Below, piece after piece: positions 1-7,091 of a DNA stretch of 7,501 nucleotides; positions within the stretch are counted from its first letter, which is position 1, and each line of letters opens with the position of its first letter. Both the position numbers and the translations under genes were made by a program. The notes below the pieces were generated by a model that made no database searches, was not told the origin of the DNA, and saw only the letters and a program-made list of their open reading frames with translations. The stretch covers positions 1 through 7,501 of the forward strand of contig DYLE01000117.1 in assembly GCA_020722245.1 (NCBI GenBank), written 5' to 3'. The stretch comes from Desulfonema limicola (GTDB lineage: Bacteria > Desulfobacterota > Desulfobacteria > Desulfobacterales > Desulfosalsimonadaceae).

Positions 1-741
1 CTCGATCTGGACGACGTCATCGATCTCGTCATCCCCCGGGGCAGCAACGCCTTTGTCCGTTACATCATGGACCATACCCGAATTCCGGTCCTGGGGCACG
101 CGGAAGGCATCTGCCATGTGTATATCGACCGGGATGCGGATGTGGACATGGCGGTTAAGATTGTGGTGGACAGCAAAACCCAGTACGTGGCTGTCTGCAA
201 CGCGGTGGAAACCGTTCTGGTGCATCAGGGGATCGCGGAGCGCGTTTTACCTAAACTTCAAGAAGCCCTTGAGGCCAAGGGGGTCGAACTCCGGGGCTGC
301 GAAAAGACCCTTAAACAAATCAAGGTTAAGCCGGCCACGGAGGAGGACTGGGGCACAGAGTACCTGGATTTGATCCTGTCCATAAAGGTGGTGGACGGTA
401 TAACTGAGGCCATTGACCACATCAACCATTACGGTTCCGGTCATACGGACGTGATCGTGACCGAAGACCGGGAGCGGGGCCTGCGGTTTTTGGAGTATGT
501 GGATTCCGCGGACGTTTTTTTAAACTGCAGCAGCCGGTTTTCCGACGGGTTCCGCTACGGCCTGGGCGCGGAGGTGGGGATCAGCACCAACAAGATTCAC
601 GCGCGAGGGCCCGTGGGTCTGGAGGGACTGGTGATCTATAAGTGGAAGCTGCTGGGAAGCGGTCAGATCGTGGCGGATTACGTCGGCAGGCAGGCCAGAG
701 GGTTCATCCATCGGCCGCTGCAAAAGAAATTCACCGCTTGA
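1..741 (+). CDS. proA: Glutamate-5-semialdehyde dehydrogenase (gamma-glutamyl phosphate reductase), C-terminal part
   Basis: ProA reduces gamma-glutamyl phosphate to glutamate-5-semialdehyde with NADPH, the second step of proline synthesis, in the cytoplasm. The frame is open from base 1 and ends at TGA 739-741, giving 246 residues; the family is about 415 long, so roughly the first 40 percent lies outside the window. Visible hallmarks are the IDLVIPRGSN segment at the left edge, the catalytic cysteine in VCNAVETVLVH (codon 196-198), the ProA signature region VDGITEAIDHINHYGSGHTD (about 391-450), and the C-terminal GPVGLEGLVIYKWKLLGSGQ block. All key residues in the visible part are present and the frame is unbroken. 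The stop codon lies inside the 3' end of the convergent deacetylase gene. The partner kinase gene proB is not in view. Identification is firm; only the N-terminus and start are unknown. Confidence 0.96.
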   Translation, partial: LDLDDVIDLVIPRGSNAFVRYIMDHTRIPVLGHAEGICHVYIDRDADVDMAVKIVVDSKTQYVAVCNAVETVLVHQGIAERVLPKLQEALEAKGVELRGCEKTLKQIKVKPATEEDWGTEYLDLILSIKVVDGITEAIDHINHYGSGHTDVIVTEDRERGLRFLEYVDSADVFLNCSSRFSDGFRYGLGAEVGISTNKIHARGPVGLEGLVIYKWKLLGSGQIVADYVGRQARGFIHRPLQKKFTA

Positions 742-2062
742 GGTCTTTTTTCTGCCTGACCTGGTAGGTGTCCGTTGTCCGGTCCTGGAGCGCGATCATG
801 TTGTTGCTTTTGGGGTCCGCGGATTCATACCAGCTGTATCCGAGCTCCCGGCAGGTCTTGCAGGCCTTTCTCGGAATATGAACCGCCAGAATGCTGTTTC
901 CGGTGTCGCACCGGGAAACGATTTTCAACGCACCGCTGCACTCGTGGCAGATCTTGAGGGTCTCGTTCTGGGTTTCGTGCAGCCCGTCCGTGTCATAGAA
1001 GATGCTTCTTCGCCGCTCGTCAAATTTCTTATCCGCCTGCATCCGCCGCCGGATCTCTTCCCGATTCCGCCAGTTCTCCAGGACGACCTTGCAGGTTTGT
1101 TCAATGACCCGGGTGATCTGTAAGGACTGGCGAAGCTTTTCATGGTCATACCCCGGTTCCTTCACCTTTGTGTAGTCAATACCGGCCATGGCCAGGATCA
1201 CGCCCACATTCACATAGGGAAGCGCCCCCTCGATGGAATACCCGCCTTCCAGCACGGCGATGTCGGGCTTTAGAATCCGGGTCAGGTCCGCATACCCCTG
1301 GGCCGAAAAATTCATGTTGGTGATGGGATCTGTAAAATGGTTGTCCTGGCCCGCCGAGTTGACAACGATTTCGGGCTTGAACTCTTCAAGCACCGGCAGG
1401 ATCACCTCCTTGATGACGAATAAAAATCCCTCCTCGGAGGTATAGGGCGGCAAGGGGATGTTCAAGGTGGCGCCGGCGGCCGTGGGGCCGCCCAGCTCAT
1501 CCGGAAACCCGGAGCCGGGATAAAGGGTCCGCCCGTCCTGGTGAAGCGAGATGTACAAGGTGTCGGGATCATGCCAGTAGATGTCCTGGCTGCCGTCGCC
1601 GTGATGGCAGTCGGTGTCCACGATGGCCACCCGGTCCACGCCGTATTCCTTTCGCATGTATTCAATCATGATGGCTTCGTTGTTGACGTTGCAGAACCCC
1701 CTTCCGCCGTGAACCACCCGCATAGCATGATGGCCGGGCGGCCGCACCAGCGCAAAACCCCTTTCGATATTTTTTTCAAGCACCGCCCTGGCGATGGTTT
1801 TTGCGCCGCCCGCGCTGATGAAATGGGATTTCGTCATGACGCTGAGCTCGTCCGGAACGCAGAAGTGAACCCGCTGCACATCCTTGACCTCAATCAGATC
1901 GGGCTTGAATTCGATAATCCCCTCGATGTCCAGCAGCCCTTCCTCCAGCACCTGATCCTGGGTATAGAGCAGGCGTTCCTCCCTTTCGGGATGGGTCGCG
2001 CTGATGGCCCAGTCATAGGCCGGGAAAAACACCAGCCCTGTTTTATGTTTTGCCTTGAGCAT
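731..2062 (-). CDS. Histone deacetylase superfamily zinc amidohydrolase with C-terminal cysteine-rich (zinc-ribbon-like) tail
   Basis: This is a metal-dependent deacetylase of the arginase/HDAC fold (AcuC, acetylpolyamine amidohydrolase and HDAC relatives), which removes acyl groups from lysine, polyamines or similar amides. The predicted protein is 443 residues from ATG 2062. The active site looks complete: PPGHH (His111, His112), DTDCHHGDG with metal ligands Asp151 and His153, SAGQD with the third ligand Asp240, and EGGY with catalytic Tyr275. The catalytic domain covers about residues 8-300. A charged helical linker follows (about 310-365). The tail then has CHEC (372, 375), a lone Cys385 and CKTC (401, 404), a four-cysteine pattern that could bind zinc and is not part of the basic HDAC fold. 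ATG 2062 is preferred because TGAGGT sits 6 bases upstream; an in-frame GTG at 2092, overlapping the upstream stop, would add 10 residues but has its GAGG too close. The gene is the second of a two-gene operon. The substrate is unknown and no signal peptide is visible. Confidence 0.9.
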   Translation of the reverse strand: MLKAKHKTGLVFFPAYDWAISATHPEREERLLYTQDQVLEEGLLDIEGIIEFKPDLIEVKDVQRVHFCVPDELSVMTKSHFISAGGAKTIARAVLEKNIERGFALVRPPGHHAMRVVHGGRGFCNVNNEAIMIEYMRKEYGVDRVAIVDTDCHHGDGSQDIYWHDPDTLYISLHQDGRTLYPGSGFPDELGGPTAAGATLNIPLPPYTSEEGFLFVIKEVILPVLEEFKPEIVVNSAGQDNHFTDPITNMNFSAQGYADLTRILKPDIAVLEGGYSIEGALPYVNVGVILAMAGIDYTKVKEPGYDHEKLRQSLQITRVIEQTCKVVLENWRNREEIRRRMQADKKFDERRRSIFYDTDGLHETQNETLKICHECSGALKIVSRCDTGNSILAVHIPRKACKTCRELGYSWYESADPKSNNMIALQDRTTDTYQVRQKKDLKR

Positions 2063-2067
2063 AATAA

Positions 2068-2073
2068 ACCTCA
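2068..2073 (-). promoter_or_regulatory. Ribosome binding site deciding the deacetylase start
   Basis: On the minus strand TGAGGT lies 6 bases before ATG 2062. The competing GTG at 2092 also has a GAGG, but only 1-2 bases away, which is too close for normal initiation. This favours the 443-residue product over the 453-residue one. Confidence 0.6.
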
Positions 2074-2088
2074 GCGGTATCGGTTGTA

Positions 2089-3789
2089 TCACACCTCATT
2101 TACGGACTGGTCGCAAATCTGACTGATGATTTTTTTATACCCGCAAATCAATCCCGGCTTGACCTGAAGCCTGACCCGAATATTTTTTCCGGTCAAGCGA
2201 AACCCCCGGACCATGTTGAATTCCAGCTCCTCCAGAACGTCCATTTCAAGGTCATTCGGGCTGGCCCCGGAATCCACGGCCTTTTTCTTGAGCAGGCCAA
2301 ACCCGATGCGAAGCGCATCCTTTTTGGTGAAATCCGAGCGGATGGACTCCTGGTGGGATTCGGCGGGGGCCAGCAGGATTCCCCGCTGGGTGTCCGCAAA
2401 CAACAGGACCTCGCAGGTCGTCCGCGAAAGCGCCGTGCCGATGGCGTTGGCCACAGACCACGCCGGCACTTTCTCTGTGGCATACCCTGAAAGTTCTTCC
2501 AGGCGCCTGGTAAAATAGGGGGCCGGCCCTCCGAGCACCAGAATATGACTGGGTTTGACCTGATATCCTTCTAAAAGCTCCTTGATCGTGTACACCGGTT
2601 TGCGGTTGATCTGGTTGATCATTTCCCGGGCGGATGCGAGGATTTCGCGACAGGCCTGGTCAAAGATGGTGTTCGCCGCTTCTTCAACGGAAAGGCCGAG
2701 GGCCTTGGCGATGGGCTCGATCCCCTGGACGGCGCGCTGCCGGTCGCCGTTTTGCATTCGGTTTAAGACAAAAAGGGCGTCTGTGGGCGTGGGAACCGGC
2801 CCGCCGAAGGCCATGGCGGGCCCTTCGCGGTCCGGCCCGATGGTTAACACCCGGCCGTTGATTCTCACGGCGCTGTCTCCGCCGATGCCGATGGAATACG
2901 AATTCAATCCGCGGATTAAGGTTTTATACCTTCCGAGCTCCACCCCCAGCGGTGAAAGCAGCGGGGTGCCGTTGATCAGCACCGCCATATCCGTGGTGGT
3001 GCCGCCGATATCCATGGCGATGGTTTCGGCATTTTCCGGCGCAAAGGCGACCGATCCCATGACGCTGGCCGAGGGCCCGGAAAGGATGGACTGGCCGGGG
3101 AAATCAATGGAGGTGTCAAAGTCCATGGTTCCGCCGTCGGCCTTGAGGATGTAGATCGGAATGGTGATCCCTTTTTGTTTGAGGGATTCCTTTACCGCCT
3201 CAAAAAATTTTTTATGCAGCGGGTAGATGGAGGTATTTAAAAAGGTGGTGTCGATCCGGCGGGGAAAACTGAGATGGCCTGAAATCCGGTGTCCAAGAAA
3301 CACCCTGTCGAAATGGGGGGCTAAAATCTCCCCGATGCGGACCTCATGGGCGGGGTTCCGGGTGGAAAACTTCGACACCACCCCCACATGCCGAATCCCA
3401 TCGGACTGAAGCTTTGCGGCGATGGCCTCAATCTCTCCGGCATCAACGGGCTGGATTTCTTTTCCGCTGTGATCGATGGAGCCCGAGACCGGAAAGTAGT
3501 AGGGGCCGGTGCGAAAGGCCTCGGGATCGATGCCCGGCCCTCCGGAAACGATCATTCCGGCGGGCGGCAGCTTGTTCTGCACAATGGCGTTGGTGCTCAG
3601 GGTGGTGCTTAAAGCGGCATGGGTGATCCTGCCGGGAGGGATGTTCTCGGTGATTTTTTCAAGCCCGGTGAGTACGGTTTGAAAAAGCGCCGATGTGTCG
3701 GTTAAAACCTTGACCTGTCGTTCAAGACCGTTCTCCCCCACCAGAACGACATCCGTATGCGTTCCTCCCACATCCAATCCAATGATCAT
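2089..3789 (-). CDS. Hydantoinase A/oxoprolinase family protein (HyuA-like, ASKHA ATPase fold)
   Basis: This 566-residue protein belongs to the family whose characterised members use ATP to open cyclic amides (5-oxoproline, N-methylhydantoin) or to carboxylate ketones (acetone, acetophenone). Family landmarks appear in order: phosphate-binding GLDVGGTHTD (4-13), HAALSTTLSTNAIV (57-70, matching the usual H-x-T-x-x-x-T-N block), KADGGTMD (216-223), SGPSASVMG (237-245), a second phosphate loop MDIGGTTTDMAVL (259-271), SIGIGGDSAVRI (299-310), GGPVPTPTDA (329-338) and LVLGGPAPYF (418-427). The last 90 or so residues do not remind me of a named domain. Typical HyuA subunits are nearer 650-700 residues, so this is a short form. 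ATG 3789 has AAGGA 6 bases upstream. The gene ends 26 bases before the preferred deacetylase start, so the two are very likely co-transcribed. No HyuB subunit gene is present. Family assignment is firm; the reaction is not known. Confidence 0.9.
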   Translation of the reverse strand: MIIGLDVGGTHTDVVLVGENGLERQVKVLTDTSALFQTVLTGLEKITENIPPGRITHAALSTTLSTNAIVQNKLPPAGMIVSGGPGIDPEAFRTGPYYFPVSGSIDHSGKEIQPVDAGEIEAIAAKLQSDGIRHVGVVSKFSTRNPAHEVRIGEILAPHFDRVFLGHRISGHLSFPRRIDTTFLNTSIYPLHKKFFEAVKESLKQKGITIPIYILKADGGTMDFDTSIDFPGQSILSGPSASVMGSVAFAPENAETIAMDIGGTTTDMAVLINGTPLLSPLGVELGRYKTLIRGLNSYSIGIGGDSAVRINGRVLTIGPDREGPAMAFGGPVPTPTDALFVLNRMQNGDRQRAVQGIEPIAKALGLSVEEAANTIFDQACREILASAREMINQINRKPVYTIKELLEGYQVKPSHILVLGGPAPYFTRRLEELSGYATEKVPAWSVANAIGTALSRTTCEVLLFADTQRGILLAPAESHQESIRSDFTKKDALRIGFGLLKKKAVDSGASPNDLEMDVLEELEFNMVRGFRLTGKNIRVRLQVKPGLICGYKKIISQICDQSVNEV

Positions 3790-3830
3790 ATGGTTTCCTT
3801 GAGAAGGTTTTGCAATACTTTGAGTTTCTA

Positions 3831-3859
3831 TCCATACCCAAAAAGCAGCATGTTGTCAA
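3831..3859 (-). promoter_or_regulatory. Candidate sigma70-type promoter of the HyuA-HDAC pair
   Basis: Read on the minus strand, a perfect TTGACA (3859-3854) is followed by exactly 17 bases and then TATGGA (3836-3831). The -35 box is a full match and the -10 box matches three of six consensus positions, including the TAT start. Transcription would begin near 3824, about 35 bases before ATG 3789, leaving room for the AAGGA ribosome binding site. No operator could be identified. Confidence 0.5.
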
Positions 3860-3950
3860 TATACCAGAGTCCCTGCTCGTTATGCCATGCTTTTGTTTGA
3901 TTTTTTGTCAAAAACATGGGATTCGAAATACCAATGCAGCACAACCATCG

Positions 3951-3992
3951 CCGGCCGGGCCGGACAGACCTCAGCCCGGAAACAAGTTCCGG
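3951..3992 (+). other. Two GC-rich inverted repeats in the glnE leader
   Basis: CCGGCC (3951-3956) faces GGCCGG (3958-3963) around one base, and CCGGAA (3976-3981) faces TTCCGG (3987-3992) around a 5-base loop. Both are perfect 6-base repeats in a GC-rich stretch that contrasts with the AT-rich DNA just upstream (about 3810-3945). They lie 42-83 bases before the glnE start. No T-tract follows, so a terminator is unlikely. They may be chance in GC-rich DNA or leader RNA structure. Confidence 0.3.
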
Positions 3993-4033
3993 CGGCGTTT
4001 CACATCAAGCGGGCGCACAGGCTATCAACCATC

Positions 4034-6931
4034 ATGAAGGATCTGCCGACAGCAAGAGCGGTTATCTCCGAAAAGGATTTTCCCCAAGAACTCCTGGCGA
4101 AAATCGACGAAAAATGGTCGGCTTTTTTGACCTCCTGCGGACAGGCCGGCCTGGGAGCGCCGGACGATGCGGACCTGGTGGCGGCGGCCAAAAGGGTGTT
4201 TGGGTTCAGCGATTTTGTGGCCAGGCAGTGCATCCGGCATCCGGAAACCCTGCACGGCCTGCTGAAAACCGGTGACCTTTTAAAAGCCTACGACGATGAA
4301 GGGTTTACAAAAAGGCTTGAGGCGCAGCCCCTGACCGAGGAATCCCCCAGAGACCTGTCCCGGGTCTTAAGAGAAGTGCGCTCCCGTGAAATGACACGGA
4401 TCGCGTTTCGGGACCTGGCCGGATGGGCGGAGCTTTCCGAAACCATAAACGACCTTTCTGCATTCGCCGACGCCTGCATTGAATTTGCCCTTTCTCGGCT
4501 GTATTTATGGCTCTGCCGCGAACACGGCACGCCCGAGGGAAAGACCGGCAATCCCCAGTCCCTTGTGGTGATCGGCCTCGGCAAGCTGGGCGGCCGGGAG
4601 CTCAACTTCTCCTCCGATATTGACCTGATGTTCGCCTATTCGGAACCCGGCCTGACCCGGGGCGCTGAACCCTCCATCTCCAACGCGGAATTTTTTTCAG
4701 CCCTCTGCCGGCGTTTGATCGAGGTGCTGGGAAAGCCCCTGCCCGAAGGCATCGTGTTTCGGGTGGATACAAGGCTGCGGCCATTGGGCGACGCCGGCCC
4801 GATCGTGATGAGCTTTGATGAGATGGAGTCCTACTACCAGCTTCAGGGCCGGGAGTGGGAGCGCTACGCCCTGATCAAGGCCAGAATCGTCGCCGGCGAC
4901 AAAGCCGCCGGCGAGGCGCTGATCCACCGGCTGCAACCCTTTGTCTACCGCCGCTACCTCGACTACGGAAGCTTTGAATCCCTGCGGGGGATGAAACGGA
5001 AGATAGAAAGGGAGGTTGTCCGCAAGGGAATGGCGGAAAACATCAAGATGGGGCCCGGCGGGATTCGGGAGATCGAGTTTTTCGGCCAGGTGTTTCAGCT
5101 GATTCGCGGCGGGATCAATCCGGATTACCAGGAAAGGGGGATTCAGCGGGTTTTAAGCCTGCTGGTCCGGGACCGGTGCATTCCGGACCCGGTCGGCCTC
5201 GGTCTTGCTCAGGCCTATGTTTTCCTGAGGAATGTGGAAAACCGCCTTCAGATGGCCGATGACCTTCAGACCCACACCCTGCCCAAAGACCCCCTGGACC
5301 GGTCCGGCCTGGCGCTGTCCATGGGCTTTAAGGACTGGGAGCGGTTTGCCGAGGCCTTGCAGGATCATATGCGCCGGGTGCATTCCCATTTTGATGAACT
5401 GCTGGCCGGGGATGGTTCAAACGGTAAGGAAAACGACCGGAAGGGATGGAGCCAGGCGGTGTGGCAGGACCTGTCCAATGCGCAAAAAAACCTTCAACTG
5501 CTTGAGGCGGCCGGTTTTGCCCATCCCGCCGAGGTCCTGGCGGTGCTGAAGGATTTTCTGGAGGTGAGACGCTCGGCCGATACCGGCGAGGAGGCCCGTA
5601 AGCGGATCGACCGGCTGGTGCCGAAAATACTGGAGGCCTCGGTTTCATCCGGCAGCCCCACGGAGGTCTTAAAACGGGTGCTGGAGATCGTCAAATCCAC
5701 GCACCGCCGCTCCTGCTACCTGGCCCTGCTCATGGAAAATTCGGGCGCCCTGGCCCATCTGATCAAATTTGCGGACGCCAGCCCATGGATCATTTCCTAT
5801 CTGTCCAGGCATCCGCTTCTGCTCGATGAGCTGCTGGACCCCCGGGATCTCTATTCGCCCTTGAACAAGGAAGAACTCAAAAAGGATCTTAGCGAACGCT
5901 TGAAGCGGATCCCCCCCTCAAACCTTGAGGCCCGCATGGACAGCCTGCGGGTGTTCAAGCAGGTGCATCTGTTTAAAATCGTCGCGGCGGATGTGGGGGG
6001 AGTGCTGCCGCTGATGAAGGTTTCCGACCGGTTGACGTATCTGGCGGAGACTATTTTGGACCAGACCCTGGAGCTGTCCTGGGATCAACTGGTGGAGCGG
6101 TATGGGAAGCCCCTGGGCCTCAGCCCTGGCGAGAAAGGGTTTGCGGTGATCGCCTACGGCAAGCTGGGCGGGATCGAGCTTGGCTACGGGTCCGACCTTG
6201 ACCTGGTGTTCCTGTACGCCGGCGAGAACCGGCTCACCGCCGGGGGCCGCATGCCGCCCATCGACAACGCCCAGTTTTACATGCGGCTGGGGCAGCGGAT
6301 CATCCATTTTTTAACCATGATGACCCAGACCGGCAAGCTCTATGAAACCGACATGCGCCTGCGGCCCAGCGGCAACGCCGGTATTCTGGTCAGCCCGGTC
6401 GATGGGTTTGAGGAATACCAGATGGACAAGGCCTGGACCTGGGAACACCAGGCCATTATCAAGGCCCGACCGGTCAGCGGGGATGCTTCGGTGGGGGATC
6501 GTTTTCTAAGAATCCGGGAAAGGGTCTTATCTCTGGCTCGAAACGAGGCAACCCTCAAGGAAGAGGTCGTCGGCATGCGAAAGCGGATGCGAAGGGAGCA
6601 GGGAAGGGCCGGGTCCGGGGGGTTTGACTTAAAACAGGATTCAGGCGGGATCATCGACATCGAGTTTCTGGTTCAGTTTTTAATCTTAAAAAACGCGAAC
6701 CAGAACCCTGCCCTGACCCGATGGACGGACGTGGTGCGCCAGCTTCACACCCTGGCCCTGTCGGGGATTATCGATGACTGGACCGCCCATACCCTCAAAC
6801 AGGCCTACCTGGTTTTCCGCTACTACACCCACCGCCTCGCCCTTCAGGAAAAACCCGCTGTCCTCCCCGCAAACCGGTTCGCCGGGCTGCGGGAAAGGGT
6901 CAAACAGATCTGGAATTTCTACCTGGCTTAA
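4034..6931 (+). CDS. glnE: Bifunctional glutamine synthetase adenylyltransferase/adenylyl-removing enzyme
   Basis: GlnE attaches AMP to glutamine synthetase, lowering its activity when nitrogen is plentiful, and removes it by phosphorolysis when nitrogen is short, under control of PII and glutamine. From ATG 4034 it has 965 residues, close to the roughly 945 of the E. coli enzyme. Both nucleotidyltransferase halves are intact. The N-terminal removase half has GLGKLGGRELNFSSDIDL (from residue 181, metal-binding Asp195 and Asp197), VDTRLRPLGDAG and GPGGIREIEFF (340-350). The C-terminal transferase half has AYGKLGGIELGYGSDLDL (from 707, Asp721 and Asp723), DMRLRPSGNAG, AWTWEHQ and DSGGIIDIEFLVQ (869-881). 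The frame is open back to 3887, but that extension has no ribosome binding site and does not look like GlnE. ATG 4034 itself has only a weak, distant CAGG, so the start is less sure than the identity. glnB follows on the same strand. Confidence 0.97.
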   Translation: MKDLPTARAVISEKDFPQELLAKIDEKWSAFLTSCGQAGLGAPDDADLVAAAKRVFGFSDFVARQCIRHPETLHGLLKTGDLLKAYDDEGFTKRLEAQPLTEESPRDLSRVLREVRSREMTRIAFRDLAGWAELSETINDLSAFADACIEFALSRLYLWLCREHGTPEGKTGNPQSLVVIGLGKLGGRELNFSSDIDLMFAYSEPGLTRGAEPSISNAEFFSALCRRLIEVLGKPLPEGIVFRVDTRLRPLGDAGPIVMSFDEMESYYQLQGREWERYALIKARIVAGDKAAGEALIHRLQPFVYRRYLDYGSFESLRGMKRKIEREVVRKGMAENIKMGPGGIREIEFFGQVFQLIRGGINPDYQERGIQRVLSLLVRDRCIPDPVGLGLAQAYVFLRNVENRLQMADDLQTHTLPKDPLDRSGLALSMGFKDWERFAEALQDHMRRVHSHFDELLAGDGSNGKENDRKGWSQAVWQDLSNAQKNLQLLEAAGFAHPAEVLAVLKDFLEVRRSADTGEEARKRIDRLVPKILEASVSSGSPTEVLKRVLEIVKSTHRRSCYLALLMENSGALAHLIKFADASPWIISYLSRHPLLLDELLDPRDLYSPLNKEELKKDLSERLKRIPPSNLEARMDSLRVFKQVHLFKIVAADVGGVLPLMKVSDRLTYLAETILDQTLELSWDQLVERYGKPLGLSPGEKGFAVIAYGKLGGIELGYGSDLDLVFLYAGENRLTAGGRMPPIDNAQFYMRLGQRIIHFLTMMTQTGKLYETDMRLRPSGNAGILVSPVDGFEEYQMDKAWTWEHQAIIKARPVSGDASVGDRFLRIRERVLSLARNEATLKEEVVGMRKRMRREQGRAGSGGFDLKQDSGGIIDIEFLVQFLILKNANQNPALTRWTDVVRQLHTLALSGIIDDWTAHTLKQAYLVFRYYTHRLALQEKPAVLPANRFAGLRERVKQIWNFYLA

Positions 6932-6950
6932 ACCGGGTTGTCAAACCAGG
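6922..6950 (+). other. Imperfect hairpin spanning the glnE stop codon
   Basis: CCTGG (6922-6926) pairs with CCAGG (6946-6950), continuing past one mismatch with TT/AA and an inner AAC/GTT. The stop TAA (6929-6931) lies inside the stem. No T-run follows (the next bases are CGGGTTGCGG), so it is not a classic intrinsic terminator. It could protect the 3' end or slow transcription before glnB. Function is unproven. Confidence 0.25.
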
Positions 6951-6982
6951 CGGGTTGCGGAAATGAGGCCGGATAAAGCGGT

Positions 6983-7011
6983 TTGATTCTCCGCAGGGCC
7001 TGTGGTAGATT
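6983..7011 (+). promoter_or_regulatory. Candidate sigma70-type promoter of glnB
   Basis: TTGATT (6983-6988), a 17-base spacer and TAGATT (7006-7011) match four of six consensus positions in each box. TGG directly before the -10 box gives an extended -10 element. Transcription would start near 7018, leaving a leader of about 75 bases. An imperfect inverted repeat (CCGCAG/CTGTGG, 6991-7005) fills most of the spacer. By eye I found no -24/-12 element (GG, ten bases, GC) of the nitrogen sigma factor in this gap. Confidence 0.4.
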
Positions 7012-7080
7012 CAGTTATTAATTTTGCCGATGAAAACCGGTCAAAGGCGGATCAGGATCGACTATTTTTATCGTGAGCAA

Positions 7081-7086
7081 GAGGTG
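7081..7086 (+). promoter_or_regulatory. Strong glnB ribosome binding site
   Basis: GAGGTG ends 5 bases before ATG 7092, a near-ideal Shine-Dalgarno. It fixes the glnB start and predicts much stronger translation initiation than the weak signal before glnE, which fits a signal protein needed in excess of its target enzyme. Confidence 0.75.
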
Positions 7087-7091
7087 GGAAA

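Noticed and set aside
741..762. AGGTC/GACCT inverted repeat with a T-run, as a proA terminator
   Set aside because: The stem has only five pairs, the T-run is in the loop and not after the stem, and the site lies inside the deacetylase coding sequence.
1541..2122. 193-residue open frame on the plus strand opposite the deacetylase
   Set aside because: The minus-strand protein in the same place has full HDAC motifs. The plus frame shows no recognisable domain, lacks a clear ribosome binding site and is expected by chance in GC-rich DNA.
2582..3154. 190-residue open frame on the plus strand opposite hyuA
   Set aside because: It lies wholly inside the well supported HyuA gene and its composition looks like a mirror of that gene's codons.
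3876..3887. TGGCAT-N-GC on the minus strand as a sigma54 promoter
   Set aside because: Only eight bases separate GG and GC; sigma54 promoters need ten.
3887..4033. 49-residue N-terminal extension of GlnE
   Set aside because: There is no ribosome binding site before ATG 3887, the extension carries inverted repeats, and GlnE from ATG 4034 already has the normal family length.
5918..6307. 129-residue open frame on the minus strand inside glnE
   Set aside because: It is antisense to the conserved transferase half of GlnE and shows no domain or start signal of its own.
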